Below are positions 17,665 to 27,055 of a DNA stretch of 64,000 bases, in pieces (positions within the stretch are counted from its first letter, which is position 1; each line of letters starts with the position of its first letter). Origin of the DNA: Oscillospiraceae bacterium (GTDB taxonomy: Bacteria; Bacillota; Clostridia; Oscillospirales; Acutalibacteraceae); the NCBI GenBank assembly GCA_015065545.1, contig SVQA01000003.1, positions 62,001 to 126,000 of the forward strand, in the 5' to 3' direction. Both the position numbers and the translations under genes were made by a program. The notes under the pieces are model-generated. The model saw nothing but the letters and a program-made list of their open reading frames with translations, was not told the origin of the DNA and made no database searches.

Positions 17665-18027
17665 TCATTCTTTATGGTTGATGTGTGTAAGGCTGATTGC
17701 AAAGATAGAGCTTATATGTTCGTCGTCGAGAGAGTAGTAGACCTCTTTACCGTTTCTTCGGCATTTAACTACTCCTGCTTCACGCATTTTTGAAAGCTGA
17801 TGAGATATAGAGGATTTGGTCATAGACAGCACGTTGGAAAGGTCACAGACACACATCTCGTTGAGTGACAGAGAATAAATAATCTTACATCTTGTGTCAT
17901 TACCGATTATTTTGTAAAAGTTTGCAAGTGCCTCAAAGGTATGGTTATCGGGCATTGCTTTTATTGTGTTCTTGACTAATTCTTCATTTAAAGCATTGCA
18001 GTCACAATGAAAGTTATTGCTTGTCAT
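17665..18027 (-). CDS. ArsR/SmtB-family metal-responsive repressor (CadC-like)
   Basis: About 120 residues. Winged-helix domain with the alpha-3 metal motif MCVCDL, recognition helix SMTKSSISHQLSKMREAG, wing NGKEVYYSLDDEHI, and a C-terminal His pair (LTHINH). N-terminal CDC adds ligands as in CadC, so cadmium, lead or zinc sensing is likely. The start is ATG 18027 (MTSNN), 7 bases after AAGGAG. Upstream in-frame starts lie in the operator. It controls its own operon with the CDF exporter. Confidence 0.92.
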   Translation of the reverse strand: MTSNNFHCDCNALNEELVKNTIKAMPDNHTFEALANFYKIIGNDTRCKIIYSLSLNEMCVCDLSNVLSMTKSSISHQLSKMREAGVVKCRRNGKEVYYSLDDEHISSIFAISLTHINHKE

Positions 18028-18044
18028 AGGCATGCTCCTTTCGG

Positions 18045-18098
18045 TTGAACAAATGCTCAACTATGAATATTATAGTTGAGAAAATACTCAATTGTCAA
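18045..18098 (-). promoter_or_regulatory. Promoter with two ArsR-type operators
   Basis: TTGACA (18093-18098), 18-base spacer, TATAAT (18069-18074). Two dyads of the form TTGA-N8-TCAA are present: one at 18076-18091 fills the spacer between -35 and -10, the other at 18045-18060 lies near the transcription start. Occupancy of either would block polymerase. Confidence 0.85.
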
Positions 18099-18115
18099 GT
18101 CTTTTTTAAAAATAT

Positions 18116-18154
18116 CTAACAAAAATGTGCCTCGGCTTTTAAACCGAAGCACAT
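18116..18154 (-). terminator. Intrinsic terminator after glgA
   Basis: Stem ATGTGC.TCGG / CCGA.GCACAT with one mismatch, followed on the minus strand by TTTTTGTT. Confidence 0.8.
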
Positions 18155-18182
18155 TAGTAAATTATATGATATTGTTGTGAGC

Positions 18183-19610
18183 TTATGCCCAACGGAGAGT
18201 GTCCTCATAAACTACGATGTAGTCGTTTGCACTTCTGTCCCAAGAGTTGTTGCTCATCATTGCACGCCACATAAGCGAGTGCCAGCCGTGGTCATCCTGA
18301 ATACCCCAGAGAGCACGTCTTACAGCGTGAGCCATATCGTCGGCTGTGTAGTTCTTGAAGGTGAAGCCGTTGCCGTAATTGTCTGCGGAGTCGAAAACAG
18401 AGTCCTTAAGACCGCCAACCTCACGAACTACAGGGATTGTACCATAGCGCAGTGCAATCATCTGTGCAAGACCGCAGGGTTCGGACTTGGAGGGCATAAG
18501 GAATATATCGGCGCCTGAATAAATCTTCCTTGCAAGCTCGGGAATGAAGCCTTGACAGAAGCAAACTCTGCCCGGATATTTCCACTGCATATCACGGAAA
18601 AAGTTTTCGTATTCCTCGTCGCCTGTACCAAGTACAACAAACTGCATATTTTCTGTGTTGAGAAGGTTTTCAAGAGCACCCTTTACAAGATCAAGACCCT
18701 TGTGAGAAACAAGTCTTGTAACCATAGCAACCATGGGAATATCCCATCTCTGTTCAAGACCAAGACGCTCCTGCAAAGCTCTCTTACATTCTCCCTTACC
18801 CGACATATCGTCCATTGTGTAGTTTCTGTAAAGATGATAGTCGGTAGCAGGATCCCAATCAAGGGGTTCAATGCCGTTGAGTATTCCGCATAGCTTGTAG
18901 TGATTGTTGATGAGGGGATGATGGAGTCCGTGGCTGTACCAGGGGTCTTTAATCTCAAGAGCGTAGCTGGGAGATACGGTGGTAACTCTTACAGCGGTCT
19001 GGATAGCACCCTTAACCATATTGAGCTTGCCGTCCATCTCCAGAATCTTCTGCTCAGATTCGGGAATACCGACACACTCTGTATTAACATCCCAGCCGTA
19101 CTTGCCCTGGTACTGAATGTTGTGGATTGTAAAGATATTCTTGATGTTGTAGTACCAAGGATTCTTGGAGTAGAAGAGATAGTAGTAGGTGGGAACAAGG
19201 GCTGTCTGCCAGTCGTTTGTATGAATGATGTCGGGGTGAAAGTCAATGTGGGGGAGCATCTCGAGGATTGCTCTTGAGAAGAATGCAAATCTCTCGGCAT
19301 CATCATAGAAGCCGTAGAGCTTGTCGCGTTTAAAGTAGTACTCGTTGTCGATGAAGTAGTATGTGCAGTCATGGTGTCTTGCCCAGAAGAGACCGCAGTA
19401 CATCTGACGCCAAGCAACAGGTACAGTAAAGTTTGTGATAAAGTTAAGCTGGCACTTCAGTTCATAGGGGATTGTGCCGTAAAGAGGCATAACAATACGG
19501 CAATCCTGACCCTTTCTGCAGAGTGTATGGGGCAGACTGCCTGCAACATCGGCAAGACCGCCTGAGCCTGCAAAGGGATTAGCCTCGGAAGTGCAATAAA
19601 GTATTTTCAT
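18183..19610 (-). CDS. glgA: Glycogen synthase (ADP-glucose)
   Basis: 475 residues, GT5 family, full length. It extends alpha-1,4-glucan from ADP-glucose. N-terminal glucan-side motif SGGLADVAGSLP, acceptor region HTNDWQTALVP, and C-terminal nucleotide-sugar motif PSKSEPCGLAQMIALRYGTIPVV with the catalytic Glu. The Lys of the classical K-x-GGL motif is replaced by Gly (G15-S16-G-G-L). GGAAGG precedes the ATG. Last gene of glgB-glgC-glgD-glgA. Confidence 0.96.
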   Translation of the reverse strand: MKILYCTSEANPFAGSGGLADVAGSLPHTLCRKGQDCRIVMPLYGTIPYELKCQLNFITNFTVPVAWRQMYCGLFWARHHDCTYYFIDNEYYFKRDKLYGFYDDAERFAFFSRAILEMLPHIDFHPDIIHTNDWQTALVPTYYYLFYSKNPWYYNIKNIFTIHNIQYQGKYGWDVNTECVGIPESEQKILEMDGKLNMVKGAIQTAVRVTTVSPSYALEIKDPWYSHGLHHPLINNHYKLCGILNGIEPLDWDPATDYHLYRNYTMDDMSGKGECKRALQERLGLEQRWDIPMVAMVTRLVSHKGLDLVKGALENLLNTENMQFVVLGTGDEEYENFFRDMQWKYPGRVCFCQGFIPELARKIYSGADIFLMPSKSEPCGLAQMIALRYGTIPVVREVGGLKDSVFDSADNYGNGFTFKNYTADDMAHAVRRALWGIQDDHGWHSLMWRAMMSNNSWDRSANDYIVVYEDTLRWA

Positions 19611-19632
19611 ATATAAATCCTTCCTTTCGCTT

Positions 19633-20739
19633 TTATACTGTTGATTGTTTTGCTATATAAACGGGATAGGTATCTGTGCCGCAAATATTATGGCCTTTTG
19701 TTACAACAACATCCTTATCAACGATTACATTGCAAAGCTCTGCATTTTCGCCTATAACTGTGTCCTGCATAATGATACAGTTTTTGACAACTGCACCCTT
19801 GCCAATGCGAACACCCTTAGAGAGAATGGAGTTTTCAACCTCGCCATCAATAAGACATCCCTGAGAAACAAGAGAGCCTTTGACTTTGCTTGTAAGACCA
19901 TAGCGGCAAGGTGCATCGTCACGAACCTTTGTGTAAATAGGACGGCTGGGATTGAAGATTTCATCACGGATTTCTTTCTGCATAAGCTTCATATTTTCTT
20001 CGAAGTAATCCTCAACACAGTGAACAAGAGAAATATGACCTGTGTATCTATAGCCCTGCATATTAAGCTTTGAGAGATTATCCTGAAGGAAATTCCTTCT
20101 GAAGTTGAGTTCGTTTGCACTCATACATTCGTTGACGATTTTTATAAGAAGGTCTCTCTTAATAATAAGTGAGCCTGTAGAGAACTTGCATTTGCCTTCT
20201 ATCTGAGGATTTACAAGGAGCTTCTGGATTCTGCCTTCATCATCTGTTGAAAGGACAAGCGGATCATCAGCTTTCCTTGGGATCTCCATTTCTTTGTACA
20301 TAAGAGTGATGTCCGCACCTGTCAGAAGATGCTGCTCAAACATTTTTTTGTAGTCAATGTTTGCGGCATAATTGCTGTTGGTCAGAAGCAGATACTCTTC
20401 TTTCAAATCCTTGAAATAACCCTGAAGGTGATACATAGCTTCGATTCTGTGAAGGAATGCGTGGCCTTTGTAGGGGGCAAGAATTGAAAGACCTGAATGC
20501 CTCTTTGAAAGGTCCCAGGCAATACCTGAGCCTACGTGATCTGTAAGGGAATGAAAGTGGTTACGAACAATAACGGCAACATTGTCAACACCTGCGTTTG
20601 ACATATTGGAAAGAGGAAAGTCGATCATTCGGTATTTACCGCCGAAGGGTACGCTTGCCATAGTTCTTTTTGATGTAAGTTCGGGCAGATTAACTTCGCC
20701 AACATTGGCAAAAATTACGCCGGCAAGATTGATTCCCAT
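19633..20739 (-). CDS. glgD: Glucose-1-phosphate adenylyltransferase regulatory subunit GlgD
   Basis: 368 residues. Paralogue of GlgC: it keeps the FGGKYRMIDFPLSNMSNAGV segment and a C-terminal left-handed beta-helix (hexapeptide repeats GVRIGKGAVVKNCIIMQDTVIGENA), but the N-terminal GGxGxRL nucleotide motif is replaced by FANVGEVNL. In Firmicutes GlgD forms a hetero-oligomer with GlgC and raises its activity. The ATG is two bases after the glgC stop, with GGAGGTG inside glgC. Confidence 0.95.
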   Translation of the reverse strand: MGINLAGVIFANVGEVNLPELTSKRTMASVPFGGKYRMIDFPLSNMSNAGVDNVAVIVRNHFHSLTDHVGSGIAWDLSKRHSGLSILAPYKGHAFLHRIEAMYHLQGYFKDLKEEYLLLTNSNYAANIDYKKMFEQHLLTGADITLMYKEMEIPRKADDPLVLSTDDEGRIQKLLVNPQIEGKCKFSTGSLIIKRDLLIKIVNECMSANELNFRRNFLQDNLSKLNMQGYRYTGHISLVHCVEDYFEENMKLMQKEIRDEIFNPSRPIYTKVRDDAPCRYGLTSKVKGSLVSQGCLIDGEVENSILSKGVRIGKGAVVKNCIIMQDTVIGENAELCNVIVDKDVVVTKGHNICGTDTYPVYIAKQSTV

Positions 20740-20741
20740 AA

Positions 20742-21938
20742 TTACACCTCCACATCTGTGTCTATCATTGCTTTTGGCAGAACTTTTGCACCATCAGCAA
20801 TTTTGAGTCCGTCGCCGATAACAGCAACACCCCACTCATCTCTGTCGGGATAATCCTCGGGTCTGCCACCGATAACAGCACCCTTACCAATGTGTGCGTT
20901 TTCGGAAACGATAGAATAGAGAACCTTGGCACCTTCCTCAATAACAGCACCGGGCATAATTATTGAGGAATTGATTTCAGCATTCTTGCCTACCTTAACG
21001 CCCGAGAAAAGAATGGAAAACTCAAGATTTCCGTCAACCTCGCAACCATCGGCAATGAGAGAATTCTGAACTTCTGCATTTTCACCTAAGTACTGAGGAG
21101 GAAGCATGCGATTGCGGGAATAGATACCTTTAAGGTCAAGAGGAACACTGGGATTGAGAATATCCATATTTGCGTCCCAGAGGCTGTCGATAGTACCAAC
21201 ATCCTTCCAGTAACCCTCAAAGTTATATGCAAACATTCTCTCGCCGCAGGAAAGCATAAGAGGAAGAACGTTTTTGCCAAAATCGTGGTCAGAATCGGGG
21301 TTTTGCTCATCGTCAATCAGATACTTTTTGAGTTTATCCCAGCTGAATACATAGATACCCATTGAAGCATTGGTGCTCTTGGGAACAGCAGGCTTTTCAT
21401 CGAACTCGTAAATTTCGCCGTTTTCGTGAGTGTTGAGAATACCGAAGCGGGAAGCCTCCTCGATAGATACATCAATAACTGCAATTGTGCAGGCGGCATT
21501 GTTCTTCTTGTGTGCGGCAATCATCTTGGAATAGTCCATTTTGTAAATGTGGTCGCCCGAGAGAATAACAACGTATTCGGGATTGTATCTGTCTATGTAG
21601 TCAATGTTCTGATAAATTGCGTTTGCAGTACCTGAGTACCAGTCAGCACCGTCTACTGCCTGATAGGGACTAAGGCAGGTAACACCTGAGTTCATACCGT
21701 CAAGGTCCCAGGGTTGACCATTGCCGATGTACTCATTGAGTACAAGGGGCTGATACTGAGTCAGTACGCCAACAGCCTCAATGCCTGAGTTAATGCAGTT
21801 GGAAAGGGGAAAATCGATAATCCTGTATTTGCCGCCAAAGGGAACAGCGGGCTTTGCAAGCTTTTTGGTCAGTACACCAAGTCGGGAACCCTGACCTCCG
21901 GCAAGCAGCATAGCTACGACTTCCTTTTTAGGATACAT
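20742..21938 (-). CDS. glgC: Glucose-1-phosphate adenylyltransferase GlgC
   Basis: 398 residues. It makes ADP-glucose from ATP and glucose-1-phosphate, the committed step of glycogen synthesis. Catalytic pyrophosphorylase motif [14 protein letters not shown], then [19 protein letters not shown], the [13 protein letters not shown] substrate loop and EFDEKP. The C-terminal beta-helix domain is present. CGGAGG precedes the ATG. Promoter-like elements lie between glgB and this gene. Confidence 0.96.
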   Translation of the reverse strand: MYPKKEVVAMLLAGGQGSRLGVLTKKLAKPAVPFGGKYRIIDFPLSNCINSGIEAVGVLTQYQPLVLNEYIGNGQPWDLDGMNSGVTCLSPYQAVDGADWYSGTANAIYQNIDYIDRYNPEYVVILSGDHIYKMDYSKMIAAHKKNNAACTIAVIDVSIEEASRFGILNTHENGEIYEFDEKPAVPKSTNASMGIYVFSWDKLKKYLIDDEQNPDSDHDFGKNVLPLMLSCGERMFAYNFEGYWKDVGTIDSLWDANMDILNPSVPLDLKGIYSRNRMLPPQYLGENAEVQNSLIADGCEVDGNLEFSILFSGVKVGKNAEINSSIIMPGAVIEEGAKVLYSIVSENAHIGKGAVIGGRPEDYPDRDEWGVAVIGDGLKIADGAKVLPKAMIDTDVEV

Positions 21939-22012
21939 AGCAATACCTCCGTTTTTTATTATTATGTTAAAACAAGTGAAAATACTTGTCAGGGATTTCT
22001 AAGTTAGGGAGA

Positions 22013-22049
22013 ATTATAACATAGGGCGAAGTACTTGTATACTCCGCCC
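22013..22049 (-). promoter_or_regulatory. Hairpin and -10 element between glgB and glgC
   Basis: A GGGCG.AGTA / TACT.CGCCC hairpin (22024-22049) lies after the glgB stop. Directly downstream is TGTTATAAT (22013-22018 plus extended -10). The pair could partly terminate glgB transcripts and restart glgCDA. The -35 is weak. Confidence 0.45.
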
Positions 22050-22069
22050 GTATGTTTAGTTAATTCAGA

Positions 22070-24331
22070 TTATTTTTTGTCGGAAGAAGTAGTTTTCTTT
22101 GTAGTTGTTTTCTTAGCAGGAGCTTTTTTCTCTGCAGGCTCTGCTTTTTTAGCAGCAGTCTTCTTTGCAGGAGCTTTCTTTGCAGTTGTTTTCTTTTCTG
22201 CAGGCTTCTCCTCTGTAGCGGCTGCCTTCTTTGCAGGAGCTTTCTTAGCTGTAGCTTTCTTTTCGGCGGGCTTTGCTGCTTCTTCCTTTACTTCTGCTTT
22301 TGCAGCAGTTTTCTTTGTGGTAGTTGTTTTCTTTGCTGTTGTGGTCTTCTTTGCAGTGGAAGCAGTTTTCTTTGTTGTAGTTTTCTTTGTGGTCTTCTTG
22401 GGCTCTTCCACAGGAGCGGGAACAGGCTTCTCCATAGGCTTTGTGCACTTAAAGAACATAGCACTCATAGGAGGAATGTTGATAACAATGGACTGTTCCT
22501 GACCGTGACAGCCTTCAACATCTGTCATAATATCAGCAGGGTTGTTTGCACAGTGATAACCGCCGTACTGATCGTCGTCAGTATTGAACACTGTGTTGTA
22601 AATACCATACTGAGGAACACCGATGCGATAATCGTGTCTGAACATAGGCTGGAAGTTACATACTACCACAACATCGTTGCCGTCTTTGTCGATTCTTCGG
22701 AATGCAATGATACTTTGTGTGTAGTCATCGTGATGGATCCAGTTAAAGCCTTCCCAGTTAAAGTCAACCTGATGCATACAATCGTTGTCACGATAGAATT
22801 TGTTCATATCAGCGAAGAAGTGGTTGAGCTTCTGATGCTTCTCGTACTGGAGAAGACCCCACTGGAGCTCTTCGTTACAGTTCCACTCGTCGAACTGACC
22901 AAGCTCTGTACCCATGAAAGTAAGCTTCTTGCCGGGATGAGCCATCATGTAGGAATAGAATACTCTTACACCTGCAAATTTGGTGTCATAGTCACCGGGC
23001 ATCTTGTTGATGAGAGAACCCTTGCCGTAAACAACCTCATCGTGAGAGATAGGAAGCAGGAATTTCTCAGAGAATGCGTAGAGGAAGCTGAAGGTGAGGT
23101 TGTCGTGGTGGAAGGGTCTCCAAAGGGGATCAATGCTCATATAGTGAAGCATATCGTTCATCCAACCCATATTCCACTTGTAGTCAAAGCCAAGACCGCC
23201 ATCGTAAACAGGGCTTGTAACCATAGGCCATGATGTGCTCTCTTCAGCAATCATCATAACAGTGGGATGATACATGTGAACAGCTGTGTTAAGTCTCTTG
23301 AGGAACTCAACAGCCTCGTGATGCTCTCTGCCGCCGAAGCAGTTAGCAACCCACTCGCCATCCTTACGGTTGTAGTCAAGGTAAAGCATAGAAGCAACAG
23401 CGTCAACACGGATACCGTCAACATGATATTTATCAATCCAGAACATAGCAGAAGAGATAAGGAAGCTGATTACTTCGTTACGAGCGTAGTCAAATACATA
23501 AGTACCCCATTCCTTGTGCTCGCCCTTACGGGAATCTTCGTACTCATAGCAATGGATACCGTCAAATCTGCCGAGACCGTGTGCGTCCTTGGGGAAGTGA
23601 GCAGGAACCCAGTCGATGATTACACCGATGCCTTCCTGGTGGCAACGGTCGATGAATGCCATAAGCTCGTCAGGGTTGCCGTAACGGGAGGTGGGAGCAA
23701 AGTAACCTGTTACCTGATAGCCCCATGAGCCGTCAAAGGGATACTCGGTGATAGGCATAAACTCAAGATGAGTGTAGCCCATTTCCTTGATGTAGGGGAT
23801 AAGTTCGTCAGCAAGCTTTTCGTAAGAGAAAACGTTGCCGTCTGAATATTTACGCCAAGAGCCTGCGTGCATCTCGTAGATGTTAAGAGGCTGCTCAAAA
23901 TGATTTACACTGTTTTTGTGCTCAAACCATTCCTGATCCTGCCACTGATGATTGCCGAGAGAGAATACCCTGGAAGCATTATCGGGTCTTGTCTGGCAGT
24001 GGAATGCATAGGGGTCAGTCTTGAGGAGCTTTTCACCCCAAGGAGTTTCAACGCAGAACTTATAGATTGCGTATTCGCCAACGCCTTCAATAAATACTTC
24101 CCAGATGCCGCCTTCAGCAATTTTGTACATGTGGTTAGCATCCTGATCCCAGCCGTTGAAGTCGCCGACAACGGAAACGGATTTTGCATTGGGAGCCCAT
24201 ACTCTGAACACAGCACCCTGTTTGCCGTCCCAGTTTTCTACATGAGAGCCGAAGAATTCGTAAGCACGAATTGCGTCGCCGTCATAGAACAACTGAATGT
24301 GGTCTCTTTCTTCGTTAAAAGAATAATTCAT
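22070..24331 (-). CDS. glgB: 1,4-alpha-glucan branching enzyme with long Lys/Ala/Thr-rich tail
   Basis: 753 residues. An N-terminal CBM48 (FRVWAPNAKSVSVVGDFNGWD) precedes a GH13 catalytic barrel: nucleophile Asp310 in GIRVDAVASM, acid/base Glu363 in IAEESTSWP, and ISHDEVVYGKGS for the third Asp. The beta-sandwich ends near NIPPMSAMFFKCTKPME. From about residue 635 to the end is a low-complexity tail of KKTT, AKKAPAKK and PAEKK repeats, similar in composition to histone H1, not normally part of GlgB. It introduces alpha-1,6 branches into glycogen. AGGAGG lies before the ATG. Confidence 0.96.
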   Translation of the reverse strand: MNYSFNEERDHIQLFYDGDAIRAYEFFGSHVENWDGKQGAVFRVWAPNAKSVSVVGDFNGWDQDANHMYKIAEGGIWEVFIEGVGEYAIYKFCVETPWGEKLLKTDPYAFHCQTRPDNASRVFSLGNHQWQDQEWFEHKNSVNHFEQPLNIYEMHAGSWRKYSDGNVFSYEKLADELIPYIKEMGYTHLEFMPITEYPFDGSWGYQVTGYFAPTSRYGNPDELMAFIDRCHQEGIGVIIDWVPAHFPKDAHGLGRFDGIHCYEYEDSRKGEHKEWGTYVFDYARNEVISFLISSAMFWIDKYHVDGIRVDAVASMLYLDYNRKDGEWVANCFGGREHHEAVEFLKRLNTAVHMYHPTVMMIAEESTSWPMVTSPVYDGGLGFDYKWNMGWMNDMLHYMSIDPLWRPFHHDNLTFSFLYAFSEKFLLPISHDEVVYGKGSLINKMPGDYDTKFAGVRVFYSYMMAHPGKKLTFMGTELGQFDEWNCNEELQWGLLQYEKHQKLNHFFADMNKFYRDNDCMHQVDFNWEGFNWIHHDDYTQSIIAFRRIDKDGNDVVVVCNFQPMFRHDYRIGVPQYGIYNTVFNTDDDQYGGYHCANNPADIMTDVEGCHGQEQSIVINIPPMSAMFFKCTKPMEKPVPAPVEEPKKTTKKTTTKKTASTAKKTTTAKKTTTTKKTAAKAEVKEEAAKPAEKKATAKKAPAKKAAATEEKPAEKKTTAKKAPAKKTAAKKAEPAEKKAPAKKTTTKKTTSSDKK

Positions 24332-24390
24332 TTATCTTTCCTCCTACTTTTGGAAATAATATACTTATATGTACATACTTGTACCTCTAT

Positions 24391-24419
24391 ATTATAGCAA
24401 ATACCTTTCGATAATGCAA
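24391..24419 (-). promoter_or_regulatory. Promoter of the glycogen operon
   Basis: TTGCAT, 17-base spacer, TATAAT, with extended -10 TGC, about 60 bases before glgB. Confidence 0.8.
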
Positions 24420-24530
24420 TAAAAATGGAAATAATGATGTACAAACTTTGATTATTTGTGTTGTGTAAAATGCACAATAACACATTTAATTTGATATGTG
24501 TTTTTTATCATTAGTGCCATAGTAATTTTG

Positions 24531-24558
24531 TTGACAAAGTTTTTTGACAGAATATAAT
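24531..24558 (+). promoter_or_regulatory. Promoter of the MATE gene
   Basis: TTGACA, 16-base spacer, TATAAT. Start of transcription expected near 24565, about 40 bases before the GTG start codon. Confidence 0.8.
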
Positions 24559-24607
24559 AAATTGTATCAACTAAAAATTGGAAGAGTATTTTTGGGGAGG
24601 TGATGCT

Positions 24608-25966
24608 GTGGAGAAAAGTAAAAATACATATATGCTGAAAGGCTCAATAAGTCGGGGTATTATCAGGTTTGCAGTACCTCTGTTTTTTGGTAATTTATTT
24701 CAGCAGCTATATAACACAGCGGATTCTCTTATTGTTGGCAATAAACTTGGTGACGGTGCTTTGGCGGCAGTCAGTTCCACGGGAACACTCATATTCCTGC
24801 TTGTCGGCTTCTTTCAGGGAGTAGGACTTGGAGCAGGTGTAGTCATTGCTCAGTTCTTCGGAGCAAAAGATAAGAAGAACCTGCGTTCATCCATTCATAC
24901 TTTTTTATCACTCTCCGTTATTATAGGAGCTTTTTTAACATTAGCGGCAAGCCTGCTTGCTCCGCAGATTCTTGTCTGGATGGGAACGCCCGCAGATGTT
25001 ATGCCCGATGCGGTTGAGTATATAAGGGTATACTTCCTTGGAAGCTTGGGACTTGTACTGTATAACTCCTGTATGGGAATTATGCAGGCGGTAGGTGACA
25101 GCAAGCATCCGCTTTATTATCTCATTGTATCTTCTGTGATAAATGTAGCTCTTGACCTTATACTTGTTGCCGGCTTCGGCTTTGGTGTCTGGGCGGCAGC
25201 TTTGGCTACCATAGTTTCTCAATTTGTCAGCGTTTTCCTTTGTATGCATAAGTTGATGACTTCGAAAGAAGACTACAGCATCAGAGTAAAAGAGCTTAAA
25301 CTTGAGGGCCGCATGGTCAAGATGATACTCAGAATCGGACTTCCCACAGGTGTTCAGAATTCTATTATAGCTTTTGCAAATGTTGTTGTTCAATCAAATA
25401 TAAACTATTTTGGCAAAACCGCAATGGCAGGCTGTGGTGCATATTCAAAAATCGAAGGTTTTGCATTTCTTCCCATAACAAGCTTTACTGCGGCTATCAC
25501 CACTTTTGTAGGACAGAATCTGGGAGCAGGACAAAAGGCGAGAGTAAAGAAAGGTGCAACCTTCGGAATACTCAGCTCAATGGTACTTGCAGAAATAATC
25601 GGACTTATTTTCTTTATTTCGGCACCTTTGCTGATTTCTGCTTTTACACAGGAGAAAGATGCAATAGAATATGGAGTGCTTAAAGCTCGAACCTGCTCAC
25701 TTTTTTACTGTTTACTTGCGGCAACCCACAGCTTTTCTGCTGTTTTGCGAGGAGCAGGCAAGAGTATGGTGCCAATGTTTACCATGCTTGCTTTCTGGTG
25801 TGTGATAAGAGTCAGTTTTTTATGGATTATGGTACCGTTAACCGAATCTATTGACGTTGTAAACTGGGTTTATCCTTTGACTTGGACTTTGAGTTCGATT
25901 ACACTTTTTATCTATTATATTCTTGTGGATTGGTTAAACAGCAGTATAATTTCTAAAAAGAGATAA
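24608..25966 (+). CDS. MATE-family efflux transporter
   Basis: About 452 residues and 12 membrane helices in two homologous halves. N-terminal GSISRGIIRFAVPLFFGNLFQQLYNTADSLIVG is characteristic of the NorM/DinF-like prokaryotic branch. It exports cationic drugs or metabolites using Na+ or H+. GTG 24608 is chosen because GGGGAGGTGA lies just upstream. An in-frame TTG at 24578 would add ten residues spanning that ribosome site. Monocistronic, ending in a strong terminator. Confidence 0.93.
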   Translation: MEKSKNTYMLKGSISRGIIRFAVPLFFGNLFQQLYNTADSLIVGNKLGDGALAAVSSTGTLIFLLVGFFQGVGLGAGVVIAQFFGAKDKKNLRSSIHTFLSLSVIIGAFLTLAASLLAPQILVWMGTPADVMPDAVEYIRVYFLGSLGLVLYNSCMGIMQAVGDSKHPLYYLIVSSVINVALDLILVAGFGFGVWAAALATIVSQFVSVFLCMHKLMTSKEDYSIRVKELKLEGRMVKMILRIGLPTGVQNSIIAFANVVVQSNINYFGKTAMAGCGAYSKIEGFAFLPITSFTAAITTFVGQNLGAGQKARVKKGATFGILSSMVLAEIIGLIFFISAPLLISAFTQEKDAIEYGVLKARTCSLFYCLLAATHSFSAVLRGAGKSMVPMFTMLAFWCVIRVSFLWIMVPLTESIDVVNWVYPLTWTLSSITLFIYYILVDWLNSSIISKKR

Positions 25967-25992
25967 TTGCTTAGTAAATAAAGGCATAAAAA

Positions 25993-26027
25993 ACAGGCGA
26001 TCAGAAATGACCGCCTGTAATTTTTTT
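25993..26027. terminator. Bidirectional terminator
   Basis: ACAGGCG..TCA / TGA..CGCCTGT stem with GAAA loop and seven T residues. It lies between convergent MATE and gap genes. Confidence 0.88.
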
Positions 26028-26041
26028 AGGTATTAAGAGAA

Positions 26042-27055
26042 TTAAAGCTCTGCGAAGTACTTGATTGTTCTAACCATCTGGGATGTGTAAGAATTCTCGT
26101 TATCGTACCAAGAAACAACCTGAACCTGAGTTGTGTCTGTCTCGGGCATATAAGTTGCCATTGTCTGAGTAGCATCGAAGAGTGAACCGTATCTCATACC
26201 AACGATATCAGAAGAAACGATCTCGTCCTCGTTGTAGCCGAAGCTCTCGCTTGCAGCAGCCTTCATAGCAGCGTTGATCTGCTCTTTTGTAACGTTACCC
26301 TTAACAACTGCGAAGAGAAGAGTTGTAGAACCTGTGGGAACGGGAACTCTCTGTGCAGCACCGATGAGCTTGCCGTTGAGCTCGGGGATAACAAGACCGA
26401 TAGCCTTAGCAGCACCTGTGGAGTTGGGAACGATGTTAACAGCGCCAGCTCTTGCTCTTCTGAGGTCGCCCTTTCTGTGAGGACCGTCGAGGATCATCTG
26501 ATCGCCTGTGTAAGCGTGGATAGTAGCCATGATACCGCTCTGGATAGGAGCAAGGTCGTTAAGAGCCTTTGCCATGGGAGCGAGGCAGTTTGTTGTGCAG
26601 GATGCAGCAGAGATGATCTGATCATCAGCTGTAAGAGTGTTCTCGTTTACGGAGAATACAACTGTCTTGAGGTCGTTGCCTGCGGGAGCAGAAATAACAA
26701 CCTTCTTAGCACCTGCATTGATGTGAGCCATAGACTTCTCCTTGGAGCAGTAGAAACCTGTGCACTCAAGAACTACGTCAACGCCGAGCTCACCCCAGGG
26801 GATGTTGTTAGCGTCTTTTTCTGCGTAGATTGTGATCTCTTTGCCATCAACTGTGATGGAAGTGTCTGTGCAAGTTACTGTGTCTGCAAGAGCATAGCGA
26901 CCCTGAGCAGAATCGTACTTGAGAAGATGAGCGAGCATCTTGGGGCTTGTAAGATCGTTGATTGCAACAACCTCATAACCTTCTGCACCGAACATCTGTC
27001 TGAATGCAAGACGGCCGATACGACCGAAACCATTAATACCAACTTTTACTGACAT
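26042..27055 (-). CDS. gapA: Glyceraldehyde-3-phosphate dehydrogenase
   Basis: 337 residues, type I NAD-dependent enzyme of glycolysis. Rossmann motif [16 protein letters not shown], active-site [18 protein letters not shown] with catalytic Cys, and C-terminal [25 protein letters not shown] lies before the ATG. Codon use is strongly biased, as expected for an abundant protein. Monocistronic, with a long upstream region. Confidence 0.97.
   Translation of the reverse strand: MSVKVGINGFGRIGRLAFRQMFGAEGYEVVAINDLTSPKMLAHLLKYDSAQGRYALADTVTCTDTSITVDGKEITIYAEKDANNIPWGELGVDVVLECTGFYCSKEKSMAHINAGAKKVVISAPAGNDLKTVVFSVNENTLTADDQIISAASCTTNCLAPMAKALNDLAPIQSGIMATIHAYTGDQMILDGPHRKGDLRRARAGAVNIVPNSTGAAKAIGLVIPELNGKLIGAAQRVPVPTGSTTLLFAVVKGNVTKEQINAAMKAAASESFGYNEDEIVSSDIVGMRYGSLFDATQTMATYMPETDTTQVQVVSWYDNENSYTSQMVRTIKYFAEL

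Noticed and set aside
22035-22502. 155-codon ORF antisense to the GlgB tail
   Set aside because: Phe/Val/Ala-rich reflection of the Lys/Thr/Ala repeats; no ribosome site.
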